A stretch of DNA of 64,000 nucleotides from Aspergillus flavus (GCF_009017415.1 NC_092406.1:806001-870000), one strand, 5' to 3'; counted from the first letter of the stretch, positions 10,625 through 21,409 are shown. Translations and numbers: made by a program. The notes: a model not told the origin generated them from the sequence alone.

Positions 10625-11684
10625 TCACGAGTCATCGTCTCCATGAGAATGATTGCATCTGCCATTCACACATAGCGCTCGAGGGTAACATTCTCGGTCA
10701 CTCGTGCATTTGCGAGGCCCAAGAATGTCGCCTTCCTCTGTAGCTTCATCGCCTACTCCAACGCTTTCTGTGTTATCTCGTGACATCACATTAAACGGAT
10801 ATTGGCACCAGCCATGGATACAGAGTCCGGTTGGCCCGCAATGTGCATGGAGATGACATCTCTGTTGTGTCCTCGGAGCATTTGCGGTTTCTCCAATGTC
10901 TGCCTCACGAATCGCTAGTTGTGAGGGTTGATCAAATGGCCAGCAGAATCCCTCCATGCACCATTTGCCCTGTGGACAATCGGTCACATGCTTGCATTGC
11001 TGAGTATGTGCAGGGTGCGAATCTTCTACTCAGGTGTGATTAGCTGACTCCTGTGGGTAACCAGGCATGGGACAGGACTGACGATCGTTGTCTGGTTTCG
11101 CAGCGGAACGTGGGATTTGAACGCAGCCTCCACGCCAGCAATAGTACCCTGGGGGACAGTCCACACTGGTGCTACACTTGCCAGCTGCAATGCAGGTTAT
11201 GATGTTAGTTTCTGATTATCTCTTGGACTCCCGAAGCAGATAAATTGCAGTACATGCCTTGGCGATTGCCACGGACAACCTTTTTCAGGCCATCACGTGG
11301 GCTTCTGATACATTCTCCCGAATGGCAGTGGTAGTTGATGGGGCAGTCCGCGTCGCTGGAACAGATACGGTCGTCTGTTCCGGTATTATATTCAGCTTTT
11401 GGAGTGTTTTGTCCACAGTATTCTCATGGATTTACGAACCTTCTTCGTTAACGTTACCTGTCGACCAGTTGGACACTGGTTCACAAGGGTTTTGGCTGTC
11501 GATGCCTTGGCAGGGCTGGCTAATGGAAGAACCTGTACCCGTTGGAAGGGTGTTCAGTCATGGAAAAGACTGCGGGGAGGAGCTTGGATAGCTGCTTACT
11601 GGCAGTACCTTGAGCGTTAGGGGCAGGGTTGAGTGAAACAACTAGGTTGCAGAGAAACAAGAGAGTTATTATGTAGAGCGTCAT
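10625..11684 (-). CDS. secreted cysteine-rich protein with five C-x5-C-x5-C-x4-C repeats
   Basis: The start ATG at 11684 opens a signal peptide (MTLYIITLLFLCNLVVSL). Exons 11684-11609, 11532-11458 and 11374 onward join in frame, then about 11184-11080, and a last exon of about 11045-10625. Five units follow the same spacing: CSSDADCPINYHCHSGEC, CSTSVDCPPGYYCWRGGC, CKHVTDCPQGKWCMEGFC, CHLHAHCGPTGLCIHGWC and CTSDRECYPRALCVNGRC. Each has four Cys, probably two disulfides, with a Cys-Pro and a Gly two residues before the last Cys. The exact donor of intron 3 (about 11300) is not certain. I do not recognise a named family; the layout resembles small secreted EGF- or knottin-like repeats. A two-unit relative lies at 36172-36561 in this window. 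Function unknown; an extracellular binding protein or effector-like role is an inference. Confidence 0.7.
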
Positions 11685-12436
11685 GGTGAGCGAGGTTCTT
11701 TCCTGATCGGATGACATATGCGTTATATTTTGATCAGTTCAAAAGAGAAGAAAGATGATACTCGAACGGATAGCAATTACCTTATTATATACCTAAGCAA
11801 GACATTATAAGATAAGTGAATAAACGAACCCTCCAAAGTACTCCATTGCATTCAATAGTATGAACAGGTCGGAAGCGGATCGAGTGACCTGCTGTATTCA
11901 CTCGAAGTCTAGGACTGAATAGCCATATTGCATATGTATTTCATTGACGTACGAAAGAGTGCCAAGCTGTCATTGTATAGTCAGCTATGGAGTTATTTTA
12001 TTCCCTGTGAGAAGCCATGGCACTGTAGAGATTCTCTTTCCCCACTTGGCTGACGGGAATCATAGGTTACTTCTACGGTGTACTGGCGAATCGGACTACC
12101 TGGCGAGTGAAGCTTCTCTTATACTATACCTAATTGGAGAGTGATTTCAGAGAAGGGCCAGGTCTATTGGCGAAGTTCGACCATGCGGCTTGCTACAGCC
12201 TCATAGGTGACTTGGCTGCAGGCACAGCCCCTCAAGTGGGGTTGGACGCGGTTGAAGGCAAATGACAGCCAATCCTCCGTAAATCGTATGCCACGCGGTA
12301 CCAATCAGGCTGAGTCCAATGGCTGGGAAGATGCCTTCTTAAATGAATATAAATTCGTCTTTGGAGCTCATTCTTAATCTCTCTTAGCCCAAGAGGAGTT
12401 TCATATCGCCCACGACAGCGACAAGACCAAACAACA
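11685..12436. other. intergenic and sirtuin upstream region
   Basis: Divergent upstream region between the Cys-repeat gene (minus) and the sirtuin gene (plus). No exon seen; the 11944-12144 frame has no supporting feature. Confidence 0.5.
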
Positions 12437-13459
12437 ATGACAGACCATCCAGATCAACCGTTCACAGGCCAGGAGTATGCTCTAGATGACATTGTAAAAC
12501 TCATCAAAACTGGAAAGGCAACCCGTATTGTCGTTCTAGCAGGGGCAGGAATCTCCACAGCAGCTGGAGTGCCCGACTTCAGATCACCAGCAACAGGCCT
12601 CTACGACAAACTGGCGCCATTAAAACTTCCCTTCCCGGAAGCCATTTTCCACATCAACTATTTCCGACACACGCCAGAACCATTCTACGCGATAGCGAGA
12701 GCCCGCAATCCCAAAAACCTCCAACCAACAATTTCGCACGCATTTCTGGCCTTGCTGGCTAAGAAAAACCTGCTGGATTTCGTGTTCACGCAGAATATCG
12801 ATGGCCTTGAGCTGGATGCCGGTGTCCCCGCCGAGAAAGTACTTTCCTGTCATGGGAACTGGAAGAGTCAGCGATGTCATAAATGCAAGACACCATACCC
12901 GGATGGACCTATGGCTGAGGCAATTGAGACAGGGCAGGTGCCGTACTGCCAGGTCCCAGATTGTGGTGGCGCGGTCAAACCGGATGTTGTTTTCTTTGGG
13001 GAACCTCTTCCCGCCGCCTTTGAAGTTGAGGAGAAGAGGGTATTTGGCGCGGACTTGATGATTGTTATGGGAACAAGTCTCAAGGTGGCGCCATGTGCAA
13101 GACTTCCCCGTCAGGTGAAAGAGGGAACACCCAGATTGCTCGTCAATATGGTGCAGGTCGGGGATTTTGGGACCCGACCTTCGGACGTGTGTATCCTTGG
13201 GTCGTGTGATGACGGTGTGCGGCAGCTGGCTGATTCATTGGGTTGGAGAGAAGAGCTGGAGAGCCTTTGGACACATGCTGTCGCTGGTAAGCAAGCGGAA
13301 GTGAACACAGATGATGTGAAGACTTTGGATGAGTGTATTGAAGAACTGGCGGAGAGAATGAGAATTGCAGGGAAGATCTCAGATGGGCATAAGAGAATGC
13401 TAGAGAAGCACTTGGAGGAAAAGTTTGCGAATGTCCTTCCTAAGCCTCCTATTAGTTGA
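12437..13459 (+). CDS. NAD-dependent protein deacetylase, sirtuin (Hst2-like)
   Basis: An intronless gene of 340 residues. It removes acetyl groups from lysines of histones and other proteins using NAD. The Rossmann NAD site begins VVLAGAGISTAAGVPDFRSP (residues about 32-51). The catalytic segment has TQNIDG and the general-base His in LSCHGNW. The structural zinc is held by CHKC and CQVPDCGG. NAD-binding GEPLP and GTSLKVAP follow. The length, PDFRSP..GLYDKL and the C-terminal helical extension place it in class I, nearest yeast Hst2 rather than Sir2. Hst2 relatives shuttle between cytosol and nucleus and influence silencing and secondary metabolism in fungi; that role here is inference. The start is the first ATG after a short 5' leader (12437) and begins MTDHPDQPF. 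Confidence 0.95.
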   Translation: MTDHPDQPFTGQEYALDDIVKLIKTGKATRIVVLAGAGISTAAGVPDFRSPATGLYDKLAPLKLPFPEAIFHINYFRHTPEPFYAIARARNPKNLQPTISHAFLALLAKKNLLDFVFTQNIDGLELDAGVPAEKVLSCHGNWKSQRCHKCKTPYPDGPMAEAIETGQVPYCQVPDCGGAVKPDVVFFGEPLPAAFEVEEKRVFGADLMIVMGTSLKVAPCARLPRQVKEGTPRLLVNMVQVGDFGTRPSDVCILGSCDDGVRQLADSLGWREELESLWTHAVAGKQAEVNTDDVKTLDECIEELAERMRIAGKISDGHKRMLEKHLEEKFANVLPKPPIS

Positions 13460-14012
13460 CATATGGATAGACAACAATTATTCATCAAATTATTCGAAAC
13501 CATTCTAGGATAGTACAGTCTTGAAGGTCTCTGAAATGCTGATTGCGAGATTCTTATTCCTTTTTTTTGTCGGAGTTCGCGTCTGATAGTGCCCGAATAG
13601 GTTTCTGCAGCCTTGTATTTCAGATTTCAGCCCTGCTCTATTAGAATATAGATTTTCGGAGTCGGCGATAAGTGCCGAGAAGGTCAAGCAGGTCATTTTC
13701 TCATTTTCCTTTTGCAAACTTTCTGGGAAAAGTAGGCTTGGGACTGTTCCGGTTCTAGGCCGGAAGGGACCCGGCTGGCAATTTACTCGCACATCGGGAT
13801 GACAAGGAACCCAACCGCGCTGAAAGCTGGAAGCTTCCGAGGGTTATACATCGAAGGGACAAGCTATGCTAGATATAGTCTAAGATATTTCCTCATTGCC
13901 AGCTCCAGAGTTGCATGAAGTTTTGCTGCGTTCCGGAGCTGAGGGCCTTGTTTCCTGTCTCTTGTTCTTACCTATTGATCTAGTGCAACCTCAAAACCAG
14001 GAATAGGCGAAG
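13460..14012. other. intergenic region, no gene seen
   Basis: 3' flank of the sirtuin gene and promoter of the lipocalin-like gene. The opposite-strand frame 13505-13792 has no recognisable feature. Confidence 0.5.
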
Positions 14013-14820
14013 ATGGCTCCCCTGAGTGATACAAGTATTCACAATCTAGGTGGCACCTGGGTGATGGTAAGTCTGTCGCACAACAGCATACAACACAACA
14101 CCAAGCTGATCCCAGGCCTCAAAAATAGGACAAGACCCGGTCAACCGACCTTGATCCGGTTTTCAAACTAGTAAGCCAATCAATAACCGGAGTGCTATCT
14201 TGACAGCTAAGGAAAGCTAGCAAGGGGTGGGCTGGTTAACAAGGAAGGCGATAGCCGCATCAGCCGCCACCCTGAGGATCAGCCAGGGGTCAGAAACTGA
14301 CAGCGATGGCTTAAGCACGGTACCGGCTGAATGGATGGTGCTCGAGCCTGCTCTGACAGGCGGACTAAAGGGCGTGCCGGAGAAGCGCTCGTTAACATGG
14401 ACTGAGACCGAGCACAACGACACTCTCTTCGGTCGTGTCATCATTCTTAGTCATTATATTTCCGGGGAGAAGCTTTCGGATGGGCGAGTCCGACCGCTTG
14501 TGGAGCTTCAGTCCAAGATTACCGGACCAGACACCATTAGTATGTTGACCGAGCCGATCACTATGACACAGGATGTTGAAGCTGGAGCGGAGACCGTGGA
14601 GAAAGCATTTATGCACGACTTTGTCCGTAGCGTAGACGGCGGGTGGACGGCTGAACAGGTACGTATAGCTGGTCACTTTTCACGAACGAAATACTCACGA
14701 ACTGGCAACTAGATTTGGGCAGTGGAAGTAATAGACGGGGAGAAACTGCTGACTCGCAAGGTCGTGGTATTGAAGGGCTCTTCTATTGAGTCTGCCCGCG
14801 TTTTCTATAGGCTTAAGTAA
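14013..14820 (+). CDS. fungal lipocalin-like domain protein
   Basis: Four exons (14013-14066, 14129-14170, 14221-14658, 14713-14820) join in frame to 213 residues. The spliced N-terminus reads LGGTWVMDKTRS, then DPVFKLQGVGWLTRKAI. This matches a common fungal single-domain family that opens with G-x-W-x-(M/L)-(N/D)-K-T, the lipocalin-like first strand. Strands rich in alternating residues follow (GLKGVPEKRSLTWTETEH, ISGEKLSDGRVRPL) and the protein ends VVVLKGSSIESARVFYRLK. There is no signal peptide, so it is probably cytosolic. Proteins of this type sit in or near many secondary-metabolite loci, but their ligand is usually unknown. The exact splice sites are supported by frame and by the restored GGTWVMDK and LQGVGWL junctions. 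Confidence 0.75.
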
Positions 14821-16064
14821 TGGCGATGGGTGTTGATATATGGTTCTTCGAGGTAGAAAGTATGTGCGCGTGAAGCCATAGTTGTCCAGATAATTAGACA
14901 GGATAGTAGGAGATCCCTACTGCAACCAGAACTTGGCTTGCTCTTCCATAAGAACTAGGATATCGCGAGGCCCGCTCACATGGATGGCCATTAAGCAGCG
15001 ATAACTGGGACCACCAAATGCTCCTCCTAGCCAACGAATACCAGCACGTAATGGCCTACAATACAGCACGGCTGTGGTCGCCCTATCTAGATTCGGCAGA
15101 GTGGTGTCACATAAGTCTGCAAAGTTTTCATGAAAAGGCAAGTCTAAGATGTTACTCAAGGGATCTTCAAACAGGAAATTTCTGCCGTTTTATATATATA
15201 CCCTCGTATATACAATGATTCTTTTGGTTCTTGATGCCACGCTCTGAGTCACTAGCTATGAGCAAGTAATATCCCGACGGCTTAAAGAAAAGTTCAATCT
15301 TATCGTGTACAATATGATGTTATTCTCTTAGCGAGTGTGATGTGAGCTATCGTATAGTAGATAGCCTTATGCTGCAAACCCCAGGCGGACTCAATTTTGG
15401 AAAGCTAACCTTGATGTTCTAATCGGACAAAAGTGGGAAAGAGACTTCTCCACCAGTAGTGACCTTGAGTTCAGATTAGGACATGGAGTTCGGAATGGCT
15501 GATAGCCCTGCACCAGCACAGGCTATCTGGCTGTAGGACGGAACATCGATAGATTTGGAAGCCATGGTAAGCAAGATAGATAGATAGAATAGCACGCAGA
15601 ATGGGCTCACATGTGCCCGTTTGGGATTTACGTCGGCTTAAGCACATATTACTGTTAACAGCAAGGCGTTCTACATGTGAAACTATCAGGCAGGAGTCGC
15701 AGGACCGGAGCGCTCCCGTGTGGATGAATATGCCCGGAGCAAGCTATGACATGTGCACGACAGCCTTCTCAGAGATCCTCACAAAAGCAACGCTTGTTAA
15801 AAGCACTGTGATGACGTGCAGGTCGCGAGGGATACCGAGTGACCAAGTGGTTGACATGCTAAAGCTGCTACCATCATCATTCGGGTCGGTTCCGGTTCTC
15901 AAAACCCTTTTAGGCAAATGAGACCAACCGCGGTTTGGCCACCAGAACAGCTCCGTATATATTTGTTTGAAGGTAATGGCACATCCTTCAAGCGTTACCA
16001 TGCCACAGACATCCTGAAGAAATCAAAACCCCGACTCACATCTCTTCCTAGACACCATAGAACC
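14821..16064. other. 1.2-kb interval, no gene seen
   Basis: Contains short frames (14917-15159, 15601-15921) without motif or splice logic. The last 150 bp is the 5' leader and promoter of the hydroxylase gene at 16065. Confidence 0.5.
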
Positions 16065-16847
16065 ATGGATCTCCACTCTCAACTGCAGGCCGCCTGGGAC
16101 CATGTTAGAACAACATACAAACCAGGCACAATCGAACTGACGGGGGTGATCGTAACTCAGATCGTCGGATTTATCATCCCAGCAACACTCTATATGCTGA
16201 TCGATGTCCTGTTCCCTAAGTTCTCCCAGCGCCACAAGATTCAGAACATCCGCCGACAACCGACCCGCCAGCAAATCCTGCACTGCGTTCAGGTTACGAT
16301 GCTTAACCACGTTTGGGTAGTGGCCTTGTATGCACTACTCGTTTATCTTACCGGGTTAGACTATGCTTTTACGAACCAAGATCCGGTCGTCCCTCCTTGG
16401 AAAACGTTTATCGTGGACTTCACCTTCGGCCTTCTAGCGCGAGAAATATCATTCTACTATGTCCACCGTGCTCTGCATCACCCCAGCATCTACGCATATA
16501 TTCATAAGATGCACCATAAATACACAGCACCCGTGGCGTTTGCAGCGGAGTACGCCCATCCTGTTGAACATATTCTCGCAAATATCCTGCCGCTCACGCT
16601 CCCGCTCTATCTCAAAGGCGCACACTTTTTGTCCATCGTTTTCTTTTTTGTCTTTGAGCTCTGGGAAGCTGCAGCTGACCACAGCGGGTATGACTTCTTG
16701 AAACTGCCACCGGCTGAGCTGCATGACTTGCATCATGAGAAATTTCGCGTGAATTATGGGACTATTGGGTTAATGGACTGGATTCATGGGACTGATGTTG
16801 TGGGGTGGGATAGGCCTAAGGCGAGGAAGGTGAAGATTGCTGAATGA
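16065..16847 (+). CDS. fatty acid hydroxylase/sterol desaturase superfamily membrane enzyme
   Basis: An intronless protein of 260 residues. It is a di-iron membrane oxygenase. Hydrophobic spans lie near residues 20-45, 80-105 and 120-140. The His clusters that bind the iron pair are HRALHH, HKMHHKYTAP, then a third cluster HDLHHEKF preceded by ADHSGYDF. This order is that of the ERG3/ERG25/SUR2 superfamily. The first cluster is in the HRxLHH form and the length is near that of C-4 methylsterol oxidase-like and alkylglycerol-type members, but it lacks features of true ERG25. The substrate may be a sterol, sphingoid base or other lipid. The open frame extends upstream to 15918, but homologous proteins begin with a short tail before the first span, so I chose MDLHSQLQAAW at 16065. 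Confidence 0.85.
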   Translation: MDLHSQLQAAWDHVRTTYKPGTIELTGVIVTQIVGFIIPATLYMLIDVLFPKFSQRHKIQNIRRQPTRQQILHCVQVTMLNHVWVVALYALLVYLTGLDYAFTNQDPVVPPWKTFIVDFTFGLLAREISFYYVHRALHHPSIYAYIHKMHHKYTAPVAFAAEYAHPVEHILANILPLTLPLYLKGAHFLSIVFFFVFELWEAAADHSGYDFLKLPPAELHDLHHEKFRVNYGTIGLMDWIHGTDVVGWDRPKARKVKIAE

Positions 16848-17750
16848 TTGACTGCTGGATATTGAAGTCTTGATTTGATAGTTACTCGGCCTCAAGCGGA
16901 TTGGGAGTGTTATAGGCTAACTCTATTTCTTGGACTGGGATATTGTGAGTCTGAGTTGACTTCACGAATCATGTCATTTTCCCGGAGGATCAGGTATATA
17001 TGCATGAACAACATTACATAGAATGAATATCGAACTAGGAAAAAAAAAAAAAAAAAAAAAAAAGAAACGGGCAAAGAGAAATATCAGTAGTGCATACGAG
17101 ATAGCTCAAGAAAATCATCCTCCAGTCTTCACCCAGAGTATCAGGGAAGTCAAGCCTCGTCAAAAACCCCAAATCATCTAGCCATTGTCCCATACTAAGC
17201 GTAGTAGGCATCGAATAAGATTTCGTCTAGGATATCGTGAAGTTTAATAGCAGCAGTAACAAGTGCCATTAGACATGCCTTCCCGGTCCTGTCAAAACGA
17301 GTTTATGTCAGAATCACTAGCTGGAGGAGCAAGAAGAGTCAATGACCTTGCTGGCCTAGGTGGCGTTGGCCAATGGTGACAGGATGTTCTTTAGACGGGT
17401 CTGTTCCATTTTCAACCTTGTCGTCCACTTTTTGCTCCTATTCCGGGCAGTATTACGCCCAGTGAAGCAAAGATGGTTGGATTTTAGACTAACGGAGACA
17501 TCCCGATTGTCCACGGATCCGTTCCGGGGGACTCTTAAGGCGGCAAAACTACTGGCTTTTCTTCCTAGTACCCCAGGGCATAATAATAACCATACGTGGA
17601 GTCTTATAAAAGTCGTGACTAGTGGCTAGATTGGGTAATTGTAATGGTTAAAGTATTACATCTTGGGGCGAGTGCAGGGAACAACCTCTACTACTCTACT
17701 CGAGTCACAGAGCAAGACAAAAAATTCCAGTTATTCCCTACCCGGTTGAT
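16848..17750. other. intergenic interval with A-tract
   Basis: No gene supported. It contains a 24-base A run (17040-17063). The 17360-17629 frame is unsupported. Confidence 0.5.
17040..17063. repeat. homopolymer A tract (about 24 bases)
   Basis: An uninterrupted A run directly downstream of the hydroxylase gene, in non-coding DNA. It may be a simple microsatellite or a retroposed poly(A) tail; no target-site duplication is evident. Confidence 0.85.
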
Positions 17751-19390
17751 TTACTCAACATACTGCTTCCCGTCAAAGAGATAAAGTGGCAGAGCCCCTG
17801 CGATGGTTGCCACCCCCAGTGCAAACATCACCAGATAAACCTGTAAATAGCCCTGGCTCTGCACCCATTCTACCGCCTCATACAGGAACAGAAAAGCTAC
17901 TAGGTTCTTCACCACGTTAACCAGCACCAAGCACTGCGCTGCATCCCGTTGATGCCGGTGCGCCAAGTAGGTGATGGCAATGTTAGGCGTGTAAACCGAC
18001 CCGAACGAGACCATTCCGAATCCCACGGCGATAGCTGCCCAGTGTAGATGGTTCTGGCAGAAAAAGGCCAGTAGCACGCAGCCTGCGGGTCCAATTGCCA
18101 TGCCCGGAATCAGAGAGAGAAGACGATCCTCGGCGCGAACCTGCCCGTAGCCCCGCCGGCGCACAATATGGTCATTGATGAGGTCGGAGAGCATGCCACC
18201 GCCATAGCAGGCTAGGAGAAAGCCGATAAGTGCGGCGACCTCCATTAGGCCGACGGCGACGGAGGAGAAAAGGTAGGGGGGCGCTTCCAGGAGGGAGGAC
18301 ATAGTGAAGCTACCACCATATCAGTCAACATCAGATGGCAGACAGACAGCGGGAAGGGGATACAGACATGAAGATAATCTGTGGGCTGAGGGCACATCCG
18401 TAGAGGAGGACCACCCAAATCACGGCTGGTCGGGTCAGTCCGCGCAGGGGCGCTACCATGGCCCGAAAGAAATTGAGATCGCGGTCGGCGCGGATTGGCA
18501 CGATCATATCCGCCAGGGAGGGCTGGCGCACAGTATAGCCCGCCTCTGGGGGCACATTTTCGAAGAATATCTCGTTGTCGCCGTTCGCCTTTTCCGCCTC
18601 TGTCGTGTCGAGCCCGTTAGTACTGATCAGATCCCACTCTGGACGCCGGAAGTTAGACTCGGGACACAGGAAGAATATCAGAAAGATATCGGCCACCGCT
18701 AGCGCAAAGCACAACCACATGAAGGCCCGCCAGGTGCTCGATAGATATTGTACCATTAGACTATTCACTAGCGGGCCGATGGCGGTACCACCTGAGATCA
18801 AAATCACATAGCTAGGAGTGGACCGTCAGTGACCTCTCTATTTCCGCATCCGAGATTCCAGGGGGTTGCTTACATGGACATCATCGCGGCGCGCTGGTGC
18901 AGGAAGAAAATATCCGCGGCAAGCTCAGGCACGATACTCTCGCCTGCGGCGCCTGCGAACCCCTGCACGCATCGCGCCGCTAGCAGACTGGAGAAGCTCG
19001 TGGCAGTCGCACACCATACCAGTGCGCCAGTCTGGAGCGCCATGGAGAGAAGCAGTGAAGCGCGTTTACCGAATTTGTTGGCGAGAGGCACCCAGAAGAT
19101 GTTACCGATACTCAGAAACAGGAAGTTATACTGATAAGGGTGGCCGACCATTAGTAACAGGCCAAAAGACACCCCGGGTGGAAACTAACAGTAAGCAACT
19201 GCACAGCAGCAGACTCGGACTTGCGATACTCCCGCATTAAGTTGGGGACAGCGACCGACAGGCCTGATCCGGCCATATTGGTTATAAAGTTTGTTAGGGA
19301 GGCCGTTATGATAGCACAGCGCTTCAGCCAGACGGGCCAGCGCAGCGGATCTCGATCATCTTGGGTCGGGGTGGGGAGGAGAGGTTGCAT
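17751..19390 (-). CDS. MFS carrier, DHA1-type, left edge of aromatic catabolic cluster
   Basis: Four exons (19390-19190, 19130-18874, 18811-18368, 18309-17751) join in frame to 486 residues. The order is an N-terminal cytosolic DRDPLRWPVWLK motif (the D-P-x-x-W seen in DHA1 carriers), TM1 with NFITNMAGSGL, GNIFWVPLANKFGKR at the loop 2-3 motif A, RCVQGFAGAAGES at TM4, GGTAIGPLVNS (motif C region) and a central acidic loop (PESNFRRPEWD). About 12 spans are present. DHA1 members of this shape carry polyamines, drugs or organic acids. The gene borders the FAH/dioxygenase pair and is the first of the cluster, so uptake of the aromatic substrate is a reasonable inference. Its upstream region contains CCGATC-type repeats at 19665-19681 like those in other cluster promoters. 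Confidence 0.88.
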
Positions 19391-20079
19391 GCTGATGTGG
19401 GAAAAGAAGGGCGACGGTATTGTACCTTCTACACAAGAAAGATCAGGAGAAGCAGTTTATGAGGATGTAGTTCGGACGGTTCAGAGGGGAATTGAAAGGA
19501 AGAGTAACTCGTGATACGTTGAGGGCTCTCCACCAGTAAAGAACTGAGAGTTCGCTTGACTAATGTGCCCCGGGTCTGGGGAAGCACTTCTCCGACGCTT
19601 CCCCAGACATAAGGATTGATACACACAGCTCACCTTTGAGGAAAGGTCTGTGCCAGTGTCCCTACCGATCCCCGATCCCCGACCCGCGAATATAGAACAG
19701 ATGCCCCTAGCTTCATTCCCATCACTGGTGGCACTGTATCGTGCCCCAAATTTAAGGGTACCAGTCTTCGCAATAGTGGTGGTGACCAGAACGTGTGCAT
19801 TCAGATGAGGTCGTCCATGTCTACGCACACTACTCCATTCAACCCACAGATGACACTCCGAGAGGTAGTGTAAGAATACCTTGCGAGACGACGTAAACAG
19901 TGACCATCGGGGTTGACCCAGGGGATTCGACATAGTAGCGGTGTGACGACCTCCAACCGCTCTACACTACGCGGTGCTGAGAGATCTGTGGACACTATTC
20001 TATTTGTACGGTAGAATGAAACTTGATCCATAGACACAATGTGGAAGACAATAGATGTAAATCAGCTGTACAATCAACC
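19391..20079. promoter_or_regulatory. upstream region of the DHA1 carrier
   Basis: About 0.7 kb between the carrier start (minus) and the 3' end of the FAH gene. It contains a tandem of CCGATCCCCGATCCCCG at 19665-19681. This resembles the CCGATC-N3-CCCCG arrangement in other promoters of the cluster. No exon seen. Confidence 0.4.
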
Positions 20080-21173
20080 CTACGCATAAACAACATTGTT
20101 TCGCAAGGTCCCGATCTGCGAGATTTGCACGTCCATCTGAGTTCCCGGAACCAGCCACTTCGGGGGTTTAAAACCGGCGCCCACACCTAGTCCTGGTCAG
20201 CTTCACCGGCGTGCACTTCGAAATGACAAGTAACAATTGTCACTCACCTCCTGGTGTTCCCGTCATTATAACACTGCCCTTTTGCAACGTCGTGCCCTGT
20301 GACAGATAGGAGATCAAGTATTTGCAGTCGAATAGCAGATCACCCACCGTCTCATCCTGCCGCACCTCGCCATCGACAATAGTCTTCAGATGCAACTGCG
20401 ACGGATCGGGGATCTCTGATGCCGCGACTAGCACAGGACCCAGGGGCGCAAAGGTGTCGAAGCCCTTGGAAAAGCCCCATTGCGGGACGACACCGGCGTA
20501 GGCGGGATCACGCTGCAACTTACGGGAGGAGATGTCGTTGCCAGCCGTATACGCCGCCACATACTCGAGGGCGTGCTCTGGGGAGACATCCTTAGCGTCC
20601 TTCCCAATGATGAGACACTACAGGCCGGTTAGGTAAATGTGAGCGCGGGTGGGGGACGGAAGATGAGACAAACCAATTCGCCCTCATAGTCCGCTTGGTC
20701 GTTCTGTGCGATCCGCGGGATCACGACGGGCTTGCCGTGGTCATGCACACAGGTATTGGGCTTGAAGAAGATGAAGGGGAATGGTGGCGGTTTGCGTCCG
20801 GCTTCCTTGACTATGGATTGCGAAGAAAGTTTAGAATTAGATCATGATGAAGGGGGACACGCATCAACAGTGCAAGGGGGTTTCATGACATACTATGCTT
20901 AGCGTAGTTGAGGCCCACGCAACGTAAAATGGGTACGTCGCCGGGGGCCAGCGGGGAGAGAATCTGCTTCACGATCACAACCTCGTCCGTTACGATGGTT
21001 TCGCCCGTTATATCGTATATATCCTGGCCCTGGATGACGCGGGCTTGCAGCTGATCGGCTTCGGTGATCAGCCCGAGATCGATCTTGTTCTCTGCGGGCA
21101 GGATGGGTTCGCCGCGCAAGATGCGGCCATCGAGGGCGCGAAAGCGGATCAAGCGTTTCCAAGGAAGATGCAT
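20080..21173 (-). CDS. fumarylacetoacetate hydrolase family protein, candidate fumarylpyruvate hydrolase
   Basis: Four exons (21173-20894, 20810-20674, 20617-20248, 20186-20080) join in frame to 297 residues. The protein has the FAH N-terminal domain (FRALDGRILRGEPIL) and the catalytic fold: CVGLNYAKHIKEAG, PPPFPFIFFKP, DYEGELCLIIGKDAKD with the metal-binding acidic pair, YTAGNDISSRKLQRD, GFDTFAPLGPVL and the TGTPGGVGAGFKPPKWL end. FAH-family enzymes cleave carbon-carbon bonds in acylpyruvates with a divalent metal. Because it is clustered with gentisate 1,2-dioxygenase I infer the last gentisate step, fumarylpyruvate (or maleylpyruvate) to pyruvate plus fumarate (or maleate). Alternatives in the same family are oxaloacetate decarboxylase or other acylpyruvases. 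It is divergent from the carotenoid oxygenase gene and shares its promoter. Confidence 0.88.
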
Positions 21174-21258
21174 ATTTCTCTGGGTGATGTGAAAGAAGAA
21201 CTGTCACCGACAGCTTGAGAATGTATACCTGCTCCAACGCATTGAACTTATCAGTGGG

Positions 21259-21272
21259 CGGGGAGTCGTCGG
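21259..21272 (+). promoter_or_regulatory. candidate cluster regulator site, CGGGGAGTNNNCGG
   Basis: CGGGGAGTCGTCGG in the 237-bp promoter shared by the FAH gene and the dioxygenase gene. Two CGG triplets are spaced by 8 bp, a form expected for a Zn2Cys6 dimer. The same 14-mer pattern occurs at 21312-21325 (opposite strand) and 25730-25743. Confidence 0.5.
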
Positions 21273-21311
21273 AAAGAACCCTCGGTCACTCGGTAAGCCG
21301 AAAAGCAAGTC

Positions 21312-21325
21312 CCGATCACTCCCCG
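21312..21325 (-). promoter_or_regulatory. candidate cluster regulator site, second copy in the shared promoter
   Basis: On the minus strand it reads CGGGGAGTGATCGG, matching the copy at 21259-21272 except in the three spacer bases. It lies 85 bp upstream of the dioxygenase start. Confidence 0.5.
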
Positions 21326-21409
21326 CTGGGAAACCATAGGACACAGCCATAACCCTCCTCCTCAACCATGTCCCACAGCAACATCATTATTCTTTTCGCC
21401 GACTTTACC

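Noticed and set aside
13111..13503. Minus-strand frame of 130 residues opposite the sirtuin gene
   Set aside because: Entirely shadowed by the strongly supported sirtuin frame.
15601..15921. Plus-strand frame of 106 residues upstream of the hydroxylase gene
   Set aside because: No recognisable segment and no join with the hydroxylase start, which has its own leader.
19665..19681. CCGATCCCCGATCCCCG considered as a full copy of the aromatic-cluster motif
   Set aside because: The CCGATC and CCCCG parts are separated by six rather than three bases, so it is mentioned only as a related repeat.
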